This document shows positions 43,985-52,544 of a stretch of 64,000 bases of DNA, piece by piece (within the stretch, counting starts at the first letter, position 1; each line of letters starts with the position of its first letter). The notes beneath the pieces were generated by a model. That model worked only from the letters and a program-made list of their open reading frames with translations, did no database searches and had not been told where the DNA came from. The position numbers and the translations under genes are program-made. Origin of the DNA: Tepidanaerobacter acetatoxydans Re1 (lineage in GTDB: Bacteria; Bacillota; Thermosediminibacteria; Thermosediminibacterales; Tepidanaerobacteraceae); the NCBI RefSeq assembly GCF_000328765.2, contig NC_019954.2:748501-812500 (forward strand), read 5' to 3'.

Positions 43985-44416
43985 ATGTTTGTAAAACAGA
44001 TATCGGTGTTTTTGGAAAATAAACCCGGCAAACTTTCTCAAGTTACTGATATTCTCGAGAAAAATGATATTGATATAAGCGCAATATCCATTGCAGATAC
44101 TACGGAATTTGGTATTCTTCGCATGATTGTAAACAAACCGGAAGAAGCAGTTGCTGCCATAAAAGCCGAGAAATTTCCGGTCAGTACAACTGAAGTTTTG
44201 GCTGTTGAAGTAGCCGATAAGCCCGGCGGCTTAAATTTAGCCCTTCAAACGCTGAATGAAGCCGGCGTGAGTATTGAGTACCTTTACTCGTTTATAAAGC
44301 GAAACGGAAAACGGGCCCTCATACTATTTAGAGTCGAGGACCCCGAAAAGGCAGTAGAAGTTCTGCAGTCTGCCGGAATAAAACTTTATACAACTGAGGA
44401 AATAAACTCCTTGTAA
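43985..44416 (+). CDS. Protein with two ACT domains
   Basis: The 143-residue protein consists of two ACT folds: 'FVKQISVFLENKPGKLSQVTDIL' (about 2-70) and 'VLAVEVADKPGGLNLALQTLNEAG' (about 72-140). ACT domains bind amino acids. Small tandem-ACT proteins are often encoded after paaK, as here, probably as amino-acid sensors for that pathway. ACGGAGGGG precedes the ATG. A strong terminator follows. Confidence 0.9.
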   Translation: MFVKQISVFLENKPGKLSQVTDILEKNDIDISAISIADTTEFGILRMIVNKPEEAVAAIKAEKFPVSTTEVLAVEVADKPGGLNLALQTLNEAGVSIEYLYSFIKRNGKRALILFRVEDPEKAVEVLQSAGIKLYTTEEINSL

Positions 44417-44432
44417 ATTATAACTGCATCTC

Positions 44433-44482
44433 AAGGGAGTGTTTTGCTTTTTTATGATTAGCGAAACACTCCCTTAATGCTT
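44433..44482 (+). terminator. Intrinsic terminator after the ACT gene
   Basis: The 15-base arms 44433-44447 and 44461-44475 pair with one mismatch and are followed by AATGCTTTTT. Confidence 0.85.
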
Positions 44483-44513
44483 TTTACTGCATAATCTGTA
44501 TTATTAACAGAAA

Positions 44514-44542
44514 TTGCATCACAGAATTTCTAATGCTATAAT
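44514..44542 (+). promoter_or_regulatory. Sigma-A promoter of murT-gatD
   Basis: TTGCAT (44514-44519) and TATAAT (44537-44542) are 17 bases apart, about 50 bases before the TTG start of murT. Confidence 0.75.
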
Positions 44543-44592
44543 AAAAACAGTTTTATTGATTAATGCCGTATTTAAAAGGGGAGGGACATAAG

Positions 44593-45975
44593 TTGAGAAG
44601 AATCCTGGCTGTGATAGCAGCAAAAATGACCTCAGCACTTGCTAAACTGACAGGTCATCAGGGAACAAATATAGGAGGAGAATTGGCTCTTAGACTGTGC
44701 CCCGATATTCTTACATGGTTTGGTTCAAAAGTAAAAGATAAAATAATATTTGTTACCGGAACAAATGGAAAAACTTCAACAAATAACATGATATATTCCA
44801 TAATTCGTCAATCAGGTCATTCCTGTGTCTGCAATCAGCTGGGTGCCAACATGAATTCGGGGCTTATTTCGGCATTTATAAACAGCAGTACCCTTGGAAG
44901 TTTTGAGTGGGATTATGCCTGCTTGGAAGTGGATGAGGCGTCACTGCCGAAAGTAATGGCTCATATAAAGCCGCATATTATTGTATTTACAAATATATTT
45001 GTAGATCAGTTAGACCGACACGGCGAGATGGATGTCCTCCTGGATAAAATTAAAACAGCCATTAAAACATCTGAAGACACAGTATTATTAATAAATGCAG
45101 ATGACCCCGCATTGGTTAGTCTCGGCGATGGGCTGCCGCACATGAAGTATTACTATGGTGTTGAAACCGAAACAGACATGGGCAGCAAAGGCTTGGCTAG
45201 AGATGCCGTTTTCTGTAAAAAATGCGGCAATAGATTACATTACAATTACTGCTATTACGGACAGTTGGGTCACTATACCTGTCAAAAATGCGGCTTTACA
45301 AGACCTGTGCCTGACTTTAGAGCATTTATAGAGGATAAATCAGGAAAAAGGAAATTGATTGTTTGGGGCAAGGATAAAGACTTCATAGTAGAAACAGATA
45401 TAAACATCAACGATACATATTCCATTTATAACACATTGGCAGCCGCATCTTGCGGAGCTTTGGCGGGAAATACTCCGGAAACTGTATTAAAGGGTATTGA
45501 AACCTACAGACCTCAAGTCGGGAGAATGGAAAAATTTTATATTCAAAAACCCATTACGTTAAATCTTGCTAAAAATCCGATAGGTTTTAATGAGTCAATG
45601 AAGGTCGTAAGTCGTGATTCAAGCTTGAAAACTGTAGCTATAGGCATCAATGACCTTCCACAGGACGGCAGGGATGTTTCGTGGCTGTGGGATACAAATT
45701 TTGAGATATTGCAGGAAGTTGATGAAACAATATATTGCTATATATTGTTCGGCCAACGAAGATACGATGTTGCACTTCGGCTAAAATATGCGGGTGTAGA
45801 GCCTGAAAAACTAATAATCGCAGAAAACCTTGAGGATGTTGTTGATGGTATCGTTAAATCCGAAAGTGATGCGGGATATATTTTACTGAACTACAGCCTG
45901 CTTTTTGACATCCAAAAAATATTAAAGGAGAGAAATGAGGATAATGAAACTTACCATGTGCCATCTGTATCCTGA
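44593..45975 (+). CDS. murT: Lipid II isoglutaminyl synthase, MurT subunit
   Basis: MurT and GatD amidate the D-Glu of lipid II to D-isoglutamine. The 460-residue Mur-ligase-like protein has the ATP loop FVTGTNGKTSTNN, the DQLDRHGEMD block, a four-cysteine zinc ribbon typical of MurT (CKKCGNRL...CQKCGF, about 205-245) and the DUF1727 C-domain. TTG at 44593 is preferred because AGGGGAGGGA sits just before it; the ATG at 44563 precedes that site. It overlaps gatD by 41 bases. Confidence 0.93.
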   Translation: MRRILAVIAAKMTSALAKLTGHQGTNIGGELALRLCPDILTWFGSKVKDKIIFVTGTNGKTSTNNMIYSIIRQSGHSCVCNQLGANMNSGLISAFINSSTLGSFEWDYACLEVDEASLPKVMAHIKPHIIVFTNIFVDQLDRHGEMDVLLDKIKTAIKTSEDTVLLINADDPALVSLGDGLPHMKYYYGVETETDMGSKGLARDAVFCKKCGNRLHYNYCYYGQLGHYTCQKCGFTRPVPDFRAFIEDKSGKRKLIVWGKDKDFIVETDININDTYSIYNTLAAASCGALAGNTPETVLKGIETYRPQVGRMEKFYIQKPITLNLAKNPIGFNESMKVVSRDSSLKTVAIGINDLPQDGRDVSWLWDTNFEILQEVDETIYCYILFGQRRYDVALRLKYAGVEPEKLIIAENLEDVVDGIVKSESDAGYILLNYSLLFDIQKILKERNEDNETYHVPSVS

Positions 45976-46657
45976 GCTGTTGAATTTATATGGCGATACC
46001 GGCAATGTCCTTGCACTGTTTAAACGCTGCCAATGGCGAAATATTCAGTTGGATGTCATTGAGCATCACATGGGGGATAAAGTAGATTTTAAAGATGTGG
46101 ATATGTTTTTTGTCGGTGCAGGTGCTGCAAGTGAACAGAGTATTGCAGTACACGATATGAAAAACATAAAAGCAAACCTCAAAGATGCAGTTGAGCAAGG
46201 CAAAGTTCTGCTTGCCATATGTGGTGGATACCAGCTTTTGGGTCAATACTATCAAGGCAAAGGAGGAACTGCTGACGGTTTGGGTCTTTTTGACTTTTAT
46301 ACCGAACCCGCAGATAGTCACTTTGTGGGCAATATAGTAGTAAAAACTGAAGATTATTATCTTGTCGGATTTGAAAACCACATAGGAAAGACATACCTAA
46401 ATGGCTTAAAGCCTCTCGGACAAGTAATTTCCGGCTTTGGAAACAACGGCGAGGATAAAACTGAAGGAGTGCGTTACAAGAACGCCATCGGAACTTATTT
46501 GCACGGCCCGCTCCTTCCCAAAAACCCAAAGCTCTGTGATGAAATTATAGCCATAGCCTTGAAAAATAAGTATAATATCGCAAACCTTGAGGAATTGGAT
46601 GATTCCTTGGAAATAAAGGCTCGGGAGCATATATTAAAATCAATGGGGCAAAAATAG
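45935..46657 (+). CDS. gatD: Lipid II isoglutaminyl synthase, glutaminase subunit GatD
   Basis: This 240-residue class-I glutamine amidotransferase-like protein has LAICGGYQLLGQYY with the nucleophilic Cys and GTYLHGPLLPKNP with the catalytic His. The opening LTMCHLYPELLNLYGDTGNV is characteristic of GatD (CobB/CobQ-like). It releases ammonia from glutamine for MurT. Two starts are possible: ATG 45935, four bases from AGGAG, and ATG 45944, which better matches other GatD proteins. Confidence 0.92.
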   Translation: MRIMKLTMCHLYPELLNLYGDTGNVLALFKRCQWRNIQLDVIEHHMGDKVDFKDVDMFFVGAGAASEQSIAVHDMKNIKANLKDAVEQGKVLLAICGGYQLLGQYYQGKGGTADGLGLFDFYTEPADSHFVGNIVVKTEDYYLVGFENHIGKTYLNGLKPLGQVISGFGNNGEDKTEGVRYKNAIGTYLHGPLLPKNPKLCDEIIAIALKNKYNIANLEELDDSLEIKAREHILKSMGQK

Positions 46658-46688
46658 GTCAAAATATATTATATAAGGAGAGATTATT

Positions 46689-47096
46689 ATGCTAATTAAA
46701 AAAATAGAAGAGTACTACTCTAAAGAGCATAACTTAAATTGTGCAGAAACAATCCTTTATGCAGCCAATGATGTATATAAACTGGGATTGGACAAAAATG
46801 CGCTGAAAATGGCTGCGGGTTTTGGAGGGGGCATGGGCATCGACAGTGTGTGCGGTGCTCTGACAGGGGGTATAATGGTGCTGGGGGTGCTTTTTGTAAA
46901 GGACAGGGCACATGAAAGCGATAGAGTAAAGACTTTGGAAAAGGAGTTTTTGAATCGATACAGGGATAAGATGGGAGATATAAACTGTCCCCAATTAAAA
47001 GAAAAACACCATAACGATGAGGTTAGGTGTCTTAATGTCATAAAGGAAGCAGGGATTATCCTGGATGATATAGTTAAAAGAGAGTTAAGCTGCTGA
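46689..47096 (+). CDS. C-GCAxxG-C-C family protein
   Basis: The 135-residue protein has the family cysteine pattern: NCAETIL (C1), DSVCGALTGGIMVLG (the GCAxxG-like element), DINCPQL and VRCLNVI. Such proteins are common in anaerobes and may bind a metal or redox cofactor; the function is not established. The hydrophobic glycine-rich middle is typical and not a clear membrane helix. Its AAGGAG site lies in a 20-base stretch shared with the gene at 39328. Confidence 0.82.
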   Translation: MLIKKIEEYYSKEHNLNCAETILYAANDVYKLGLDKNALKMAAGFGGGMGIDSVCGALTGGIMVLGVLFVKDRAHESDRVKTLEKEFLNRYRDKMGDINCPQLKEKHHNDEVRCLNVIKEAGIILDDIVKRELSC

Positions 47097-47111
47097 AATA
47101 GCAAGCAAGAA

Positions 47112-47130
47112 CCTTTATCGTGGATAAAGG
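47112..47130. terminator. Hairpin between convergent genes
   Basis: CCTTTATC (47112-47119) and GATAAAGG (47123-47130) form an eight-pair stem with a GTG loop. T-rich sequence follows only after eleven more bases on the plus strand, so its strength is uncertain. Confidence 0.5.
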
Positions 47131-47134
47131 CCGA

Positions 47135-47629
47135 TTAAAAATTTTTTCCTGATAAAGACAATCCGGTGGAAAGCACCTTTATCAAGCCTATGGCTACAGC
47201 ACTGTCGATTAAATGATGCAAAATAGTCCCAACACCTACTACGACAAAGGCAGTATACAGGTCAAAGCCCAGTGGAAGGACTATCAAAGCCTCACCCAGA
47301 GCATGGATCGGAGTTACAAGCAGCAGAGTTTTGGAAAAGGAGAATCCCTTTTTTATTAAGTAAGCGCCGACAACTCCAAAGATTACATGTATAAATGCCC
47401 TAGCCGCCACAACAGGCCCTAATATTAATAAAAAACCCAGTGAAGAACCCAACCCTACCATTACCGCTGCTGTTGGACTGATTAGCATAGATATCATTGA
47501 GGGTACATGTGATGCCAAGGTAGCCGAAAAGGGCGGAATATATATCCGAAGATATCCCCCAAAGGCAATTGGTATAAGCAGTGATAAAGCCGTAAGTAAA
47601 GCACTTGTGACAAGTTGTTTAGTTTTCAT
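47135..47629 (-). CDS. niaX: ECF transporter S component, probable niacin transporter NiaX
   Basis: The 164-residue membrane protein has five to six helices and the S-component pattern 'QLVTSALLTALSLLIPIAFGGYLRI' plus 'FSATLASHVPSMISMLISP'. It lies next to the niacin-responsive repressor NiaR, and NiaX is the usual ECF partner in Firmicutes that cannot make NAD de novo, so nicotinate or nicotinamide is the probable substrate. The shared ECF module is not here. AAAGGAC precedes the ATG, and it has its own promoter at 47704-47733. Confidence 0.85.
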   Translation of the reverse strand: MKTKQLVTSALLTALSLLIPIAFGGYLRIYIPPFSATLASHVPSMISMLISPTAAVMVGLGSSLGFLLILGPVVAARAFIHVIFGVVGAYLIKKGFSFSKTLLLVTPIHALGEALIVLPLGFDLYTAFVVVGVGTILHHLIDSAVAIGLIKVLSTGLSLSGKNF

Positions 47630-47703
47630 TGCACATTAGTCCTTTCAATTTTTTTTAGTTTTTGCGTTTTAATGCAAAAATTAGATATGGTTATTTAGCA
47701 ACT

Positions 47704-47733
47704 ATTATACTGTATATACACATGAATAGTCAA
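47704..47733 (-). promoter_or_regulatory. Sigma-A promoter of niaX
   Basis: On the minus strand TTGACT (47728-47733) and TATAAT (47704-47709) are 18 bases apart. TGTATATACA (47711-47720) in the spacer is a perfect palindrome and a possible repressor site. A small TTTTTGC/GCAAAAA hairpin lies in the leader. Confidence 0.7.
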
Positions 47734-47749
47734 CTAGTTTTAAAAAAAT

Positions 47750-48274
47750 TTATTCAAGTAAAAAGCCTTTTTCTTTTAGCAGTTTTTCGGCTCTGCTGAT
47801 GCAGTCAAAATTGATGGCCTCCACCGTATGAATATGGACACCATTTGTTAATCGGGAAAGCAGATTGGCCTTGTGTCGGTTTACGGCGTTTAAAAAGGTA
47901 TCTACATCTTGAGAATTGGATAGCATTAGCATGCCCCGAAGCTCGCCATATAAAGGGTGCTCGACTATTACATCTATCACTTTGCAGCCGCATTCGACGA
48001 AGGTTAAAAGTTCCTCCTGAGTATCTCTTTCGTCATGGCAAACGGCTATCTGTTTAGTGCATACCGGGAAGGGTTTTTTTATCATATATCCTTGAGCGGT
48101 TGCGATAATATCCTTTCCGGAAGCCCTTAGAATGGCTATATCCTGTACTATTATTTGGCGGGTAACCTCAAAGATTTTTGCCAGCTCATTGCCGGATAAA
48201 GGTTCTGGATGCGACTGCAGTAAATCTAAGATTTTATCTCTGCGCTGTTCCGCATTCAATTTCATCACCACCAT
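47750..48274 (-). CDS. niaR: NiaR-type niacin-responsive repressor
   Basis: The protein (about 172 residues) has an N-terminal winged HTH (RRDKILDLLQSHPEPLSGNELAKIF, then SRQ-like VTRQIIVQDIAILRASG) and a C-terminal 3H domain with the three conserved histidines visible in CHDERD, VEHPLYGEL and NGVHIHTVEA. NiaR (YrxA) binds nicotinate and represses NAD synthesis or niacin uptake genes. It is encoded just upstream of the ECF gene it probably controls. Start unclear: ATG 48274 or ATG 48265; neither has a classical ribosome site, and a TATAAT lies only about 15 bases upstream. Confidence 0.9.
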   Translation of the reverse strand: MVVMKLNAEQRRDKILDLLQSHPEPLSGNELAKIFEVTRQIIVQDIAILRASGKDIIATAQGYMIKKPFPVCTKQIAVCHDERDTQEELLTFVECGCKVIDVIVEHPLYGELRGMLMLSNSQDVDTFLNAVNRHKANLLSRLTNGVHIHTVEAINFDCISRAEKLLKEKGFLLE

Positions 48275-48370
48275 GGCATATTTACATATATTATATCAGA
48301 CTTTTTACTACTTACTACGTTAAAAAAGATTTTGATGCAGTATAAGTTACGCCATGAAAGGTGTACATAC

Positions 48371-48410
48371 AAAAAGCACCACGTATTATAATGCAGACTG
48401 AACGTGGTGC
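48371..48410 (-). terminator. Terminator of the ger operon
   Basis: GCACCACGT (48376-48384) pairs with ACGTGGTGC (48402-48410); on the minus strand the stem runs into TTTTTGT. It follows the small two-helix gene, the last of the ger operon. Confidence 0.85.
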
Positions 48411-48422
48411 ATTGATACAATA

Positions 48423-48641
48423 CTACTTTAACTTTTTTGATATAGACTCAATAATAAATATGATTGCATCATTAGGGCTTGGTATTTTCACCTTCATAAT
48501 CTGCAAAAGGCTCAAGACAAAACCAATAGCAAGAAGTACAAAAAAGGCTGTAAGTTCTCTCCAAAGTTTCTTTTGGATGAGACTTGGAACTTCTAAAAAT
48601 ATTATTAATAATACAAGTAAGATAATCAGACCATATTCCAT
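48423..48641 (-). CDS. Small two-helix membrane protein, candidate germinant-receptor D subunit
   Basis: About 72 residues contain two hydrophobic segments (YGLIILLVLLIIFL and LTAFFVLLAIGFVLSLLQI) joined by a short charged loop. It is the last gene of the gerA-gerB-gerC operon, 21 bases after gerC. Bacillus species have small two-helix 'D subunit' proteins of about 75 residues encoded in or beside ger operons, which modulate receptor function; size, topology and place all agree. Sequence similarity could not be checked. AAAGGAT fits ATG 48641 better than ATG 48647. Confidence 0.7.
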   Translation of the reverse strand: MEYGLIILLVLLIIFLEVPSLIQKKLWRELTAFFVLLAIGFVLSLLQIMKVKIPSPNDAIIFIIESISKKLK

Positions 48642-48662
48642 AGCCATATCCTTTCTAACGCC

Positions 48663-49829
48663 TTATCTCACCTTGCTGGGTGCTGTAGAAACGCCGGCAG
48701 TTCTAAGCTTTGCGTCAACTTTGACCTGTATGTCGACTTTAGGGAACTCCTCTCGCCATTTCCCCTTAAGCTCTTTCCACTCTTTCGGATACTTTCGATG
48801 TATTGCTTCACCAAATCCGAAAATATCGGTTCCCCACTCCTTTTGAGCTTTATCTAAAACGGCATTTATTTCGTTTTTTATTACCTGCGCCTTTCGCTTT
48901 TCCAGTTCCTTGAAAGTCTCCACATTAGTCAGCTGCACATTCGACATTTGTTCCGCCAAGTTGCCTTCCTCATGTATTTCAACGGTAATTGTTATTTTAC
49001 CGTCTCGAATTTCAGGAGTTATTTTGCTGCCGGCTCTTATTATTTCAAGTGCAACATCTTTGTTTTCTTCTTTTGGCGATTTTACAACGATAATGCCGCT
49101 GCCTACTTTGCCCAAGACCCAGTTAAGACCGCGAGTTTCAGGGCGATCCAGCCACCCTACCAGCTTGTCTTTTTTAAATACAGCGGCACCAGTAACACAC
49201 ATTTTTTTATCACTTTGCTTACCATCACCTATCAATTCAATGCGGCATGCTACAGGGTCCACGCCGGGAGTTGAAAGACATTTTGCAAAATCATTGAGAT
49301 TGACCTGAACGGCTGTTGAGGTGGCACTACTGGCTTTTATCATACCCCTAATAGCTTTTGCCGGAATATTTTCTTGTTCATGCTTGGCTTTTATAATATC
49401 ACTAGCCTCGCCCTTTGCTATTAACAACCAACTTAACCGCCTTGGTTCGGGATCCTTAAGAAAAAAATCCAAGAACGGAGCTATACCCGATTTTGCTACC
49501 TCCTCTCCGATTACAATAACCTTATTTTCAGGGAAAAATAATTTGCGGTCTGTTTGCATTGTGGCATTTCTGGCGGCATCAAAGATGGTGTATCCGGTAG
49601 ATGACAAAGTCCAAACACCTTTTTGCTCACCTGAGCTTGAAGAACCAGAAGTCTTTAATGCACTGGGTTTCATTATCTGAAAGGTAGTCTGTATTTTTTC
49701 TTCAGTTTTTGATTTATCAATACCTACTGCTGTTACAATCGATATAGCATCCAGCTCACGACGATTCCAGCAGCCGTTTAAAGTCACGAGCAAAATAACT
49801 GCAAGACAGACTATAAAGCACTTTTTCAT
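48663..49829 (-). CDS. gerC: Germinant receptor C subunit, Ger(x)C lipoprotein
   Basis: The 388-residue protein has a lipoprotein signal (MKKCFIVCLAVILLVTLNGC, lipobox LNGC) then NRRELDAISIVTAVGIDKS, the hallmark opening of Ger(x)C proteins, and a C-terminal domain with 'EINAVLDKAQKEWGTDIFGFGEAIHRKYPKEW'. GerC sits on the outer face of the spore inner membrane and forms the receptor with the A and B subunits. It overlaps gerB by four bases. The nutrient sensed cannot be predicted. Confidence 0.95.
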   Translation of the reverse strand: MKKCFIVCLAVILLVTLNGCWNRRELDAISIVTAVGIDKSKTEEKIQTTFQIMKPSALKTSGSSSSGEQKGVWTLSSTGYTIFDAARNATMQTDRKLFFPENKVIVIGEEVAKSGIAPFLDFFLKDPEPRRLSWLLIAKGEASDIIKAKHEQENIPAKAIRGMIKASSATSTAVQVNLNDFAKCLSTPGVDPVACRIELIGDGKQSDKKMCVTGAAVFKKDKLVGWLDRPETRGLNWVLGKVGSGIIVVKSPKEENKDVALEIIRAGSKITPEIRDGKITITVEIHEEGNLAEQMSNVQLTNVETFKELEKRKAQVIKNEINAVLDKAQKEWGTDIFGFGEAIHRKYPKEWKELKGKWREEFPKVDIQVKVDAKLRTAGVSTAPSKVR

Positions 49830-50923
49830 CTTGAATCTGCTCCTTTTTTACGAATTACTGCTGCCAGAAGCAAAAAGGATGGTAAAATTACCGTAAAAAA
49901 CAGTACATACCAGGTATATACCTTGTATGACAGGAATTTATTAAGAGCAACCATATTCTCGGATTGCAAAATGGAAAGACTTACAATTATGATTCCCATA
50001 GGCAGTAATATGGGCCGATAGTCTTGTAACTTAAGAAACTGAGCCGTTCCTAAAACTGCAAGATAATAATGAATTGATGCATGAACAAACATGCCTGAAA
50101 TCCATATGGCAACAAAAAGCACATCTATTCTTTCCAGAAAATCCCCTACACTTATAAGCTGTACTGCATAGAAAAACGGGAAATCGATGATTTTAGCCTG
50201 TTCAACTCCGAAAACACCTGCAGTTAATAACACAATAATGCAAAAATAGAAGGAGAGTATTATTAAGCCGATAATCAAATAATTTTTTAATTTTCCAGGT
50301 ATATTTATGTAAGGTATCAACATGGGTATGGCCAATATCATTCCGGTTCTGGAAGATATAACAAAAGCACCGTATATGACAGGAGCAATACCGTCTTCTA
50401 AAACAGGCAAGATACATCTTAAGTCAAAAACCTTTACTAATAGTGCCATAATTAAAAGGACAGAAAAAAGTATTACAGGAAGTGCAATTTGTGCAATACG
50501 GCAAATAGTTTCAATCCCGTTTTTGACCGCATATGCGGCAAACAAAGCAGTTAAGCCTATAAAAACCAGAATGGGGGTTTCCGGATATAAAATCGCTGTA
50601 AAAAATTCCCCGAATTCCCTCAAGATTGTTGCAGTTCGGTGTATAAAAAACCAGACAAATAAAGCCGATACTAATTTTCCCGCGGGACCAAGAATTACTT
50701 CGGCCGATTGAACAGCGGACATATTCCTGAAGCGCTTTGCCAAAAAATAGGCCGGAAGCATAAGAAGTATATGCATTGGCGCTGATAAAAGAGCGGATAA
50801 CCATAAGTCCTGATTAAACGGCGGAGCTTTAAAATAAGAAAGATAGGTCATAGTAAGCATCAGCCGGCTGAGAACAAAAGCGCATATAAACTGCAGATTG
50901 GATATTTTTCCGTCTTCTAACAT
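49826..50923 (-). CDS. gerB: Germinant receptor B subunit, spore permease
   Basis: The protein is 365 residues, the usual GerAB length, with about ten membrane helices. It opens KISNLQFICAFVLSRLMLTM and belongs to the amino-acid/polyamine transporter-like GerAB family, which binds the germinant. The frame extends to 50950, but ATG 50923 has GAGGAA seven bases upstream and gives the standard N-terminus. It starts ten bases after gerA and overlaps gerC by four bases. Confidence 0.94.
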   Translation of the reverse strand: MLEDGKISNLQFICAFVLSRLMLTMTYLSYFKAPPFNQDLWLSALLSAPMHILLMLPAYFLAKRFRNMSAVQSAEVILGPAGKLVSALFVWFFIHRTATILREFGEFFTAILYPETPILVFIGLTALFAAYAVKNGIETICRIAQIALPVILFSVLLIMALLVKVFDLRCILPVLEDGIAPVIYGAFVISSRTGMILAIPMLIPYINIPGKLKNYLIIGLIILSFYFCIIVLLTAGVFGVEQAKIIDFPFFYAVQLISVGDFLERIDVLFVAIWISGMFVHASIHYYLAVLGTAQFLKLQDYRPILLPMGIIIVSLSILQSENMVALNKFLSYKVYTWYVLFFTVILPSFLLLAAVIRKKGADSR

Positions 50924-50933
50924 ATAACATTCC

Positions 50934-52544
50934 TCATTTATTATCATCATCCTTATTTGGTTCAGGGATTAGATTATATTTTTGCCTTACTAGATTTTTC
51001 CAACCGATCACACGCGGTCTTGTATGCATAGCCCACCATGGAGCTCGTATAAAGACATCTTTCATATCTTGTGTGGATATGGGGGCAATTGGAGAAAGAT
51101 ACGGTACGCCGAAGGAACGCATAGCGGCCAAGTGTGTTAAAAACCCTGCGGCACCTATCATTATTCCGAACATCCCAAGTGAGCCGGCTAAAATCATATA
51201 AAAAAATCGCATGATCGTTGTAGTATCATTGATAGATGAAACTACGAAAGCTGAAACAGCAGTAACAGAGATAACGATGACCATTGGTGCACCTACGAGG
51301 CCTGCCGAAACAGCCGCTTCTCCCACAACAAGGGCTCCCACAATACTTACGGCTTGGCCGACGGGCCTTGGCAGCCGCACGCCAGCTTCTTTTAAGATTT
51401 CATATATGATATTCATAATCATGGCTTCTATAAAAGCAGGAAAAGGAGTCCCTTCTTTAGATGCGGCCATATTTATGAGTAAGGTCGGCGGAAGCATTTC
51501 CTGATGAAAAGTTGTTAGAGCTATGTAAGCCGCCGGAGCAAATTCGGATATAAAAAATGCTATATACCTTAATGTTCTTAAAAAAGAAGCGTAATAAGGC
51601 CGCGAGTAATAGTCTTCACTGCTTTGAAAGGCCTCGACAAAAAGGTATGGGACTGTGAGCACAAAAGGAGTGCCATCAGTTAATATGGCTACTCGCCCTT
51701 CCAGCATCTTCGCAGCAACCATATCAGGTTTTTCACTGTTTCCCACTGTAGGCAGAAAAGAAAGGGGATTATCCTCGATGTATTCTTCAATATAGCCTGA
51801 TTCAAGTATAGAGTCGGTATCAATTCGAGACAGCCTTCTTTTTACTTCTTCAACAATTTTATCATTGGCAATACCTTTTATATAAGCTATTATCACATCG
51901 GTTTGGGTTTGCCTTCCTATTTTCATGCTTTCGAATTTCAGGTTAGGGCTTTTAATTCTCCTGCGCAGCAAAGCGGTATTTGTCCTCAATGTTTCAGTAA
52001 AACCCTCGCGCGACCCTCGGACAACGACTTCGGTATCCGGTGCTTCGATACTGCGCGCTTCCCAACCGCGGCTGCCTGCAATCAGAGCAGTCGATGAGCC
52101 GTCTAAAAACAATACCGTATCTCCGGACAAGACTGCATTAACAGCATCCTGCAGGCAATTTATTTCATTAACTTCACTAATAGATAAAATCCGTTCTTTT
52201 ATTATAGTTAAAGCATTTTTTTTATTAAATTTACAGCCCACAGTAGTCGGATTGATGTCTACCATCAAAGGTTTCATCAGGCTTAATTGCACTATTTCTC
52301 TGTCAACAAGGCCGTCTATGTAAACTATAAATGCACCTATTTTTACATCTGAACCTACTTCAAACCGGCGAATCACTGCATCACTGGAATTAGCAAAAAT
52401 GTCTTGCATTTTTTCAAAATTAACTTTGATATCTTTGGATAAAGGTTCACCCTTTTTGTCCGGGATATCTTGATCGGATTCGGATTGTTGATTTGAACTT
52501 GAATGCACTAAAGTTCTATGCAGTTTCTTCATCCAACTGAACAT
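50934..52544 (-). CDS. gerA: Germinant receptor A subunit
   Basis: The 536-residue protein has the GerA layout: a cytoplasmic N-domain (about 1-270, with 'VKIGAFIVYIDGLVDREIV' and 'GSREGFTETLRTNTALLRRRI'), then about five membrane helices with 'LPRPVGQAVSIVGALVVGEAAV', and a short tail. GerA forms the core oligomer of the receptor. ATG 52544 lies exactly at the end of a duplicated block; its GGAG ribosome site is supplied by the duplicated gerA coding sequence itself (CCGGAGATACGGTA), not by the original leader. An N-terminal extension to 52562 would read that same junction. Confidence 0.92.
   Translation of the reverse strand: MFSWMKKLHRTLVHSSSNQQSESDQDIPDKKGEPLSKDIKVNFEKMQDIFANSSDAVIRRFEVGSDVKIGAFIVYIDGLVDREIVQLSLMKPLMVDINPTTVGCKFNKKNALTIIKERILSISEVNEINCLQDAVNAVLSGDTVLFLDGSSTALIAGSRGWEARSIEAPDTEVVVRGSREGFTETLRTNTALLRRRIKSPNLKFESMKIGRQTQTDVIIAYIKGIANDKIVEEVKRRLSRIDTDSILESGYIEEYIEDNPLSFLPTVGNSEKPDMVAAKMLEGRVAILTDGTPFVLTVPYLFVEAFQSSEDYYSRPYYASFLRTLRYIAFFISEFAPAAYIALTTFHQEMLPPTLLINMAASKEGTPFPAFIEAMIMNIIYEILKEAGVRLPRPVGQAVSIVGALVVGEAAVSAGLVGAPMVIVISVTAVSAFVVSSINDTTTIMRFFYMILAGSLGMFGIMIGAAGFLTHLAAMRSFGVPYLSPIAPISTQDMKDVFIRAPWWAMHTRPRVIGWKNLVRQKYNLIPEPNKDDDNK

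Noticed and set aside
48361-48846. A 161-codon plus-strand frame opposite the end of the ger operon
   Set aside because: It overlaps the terminator, the small two-helix gene and gerC, which are much better supported.
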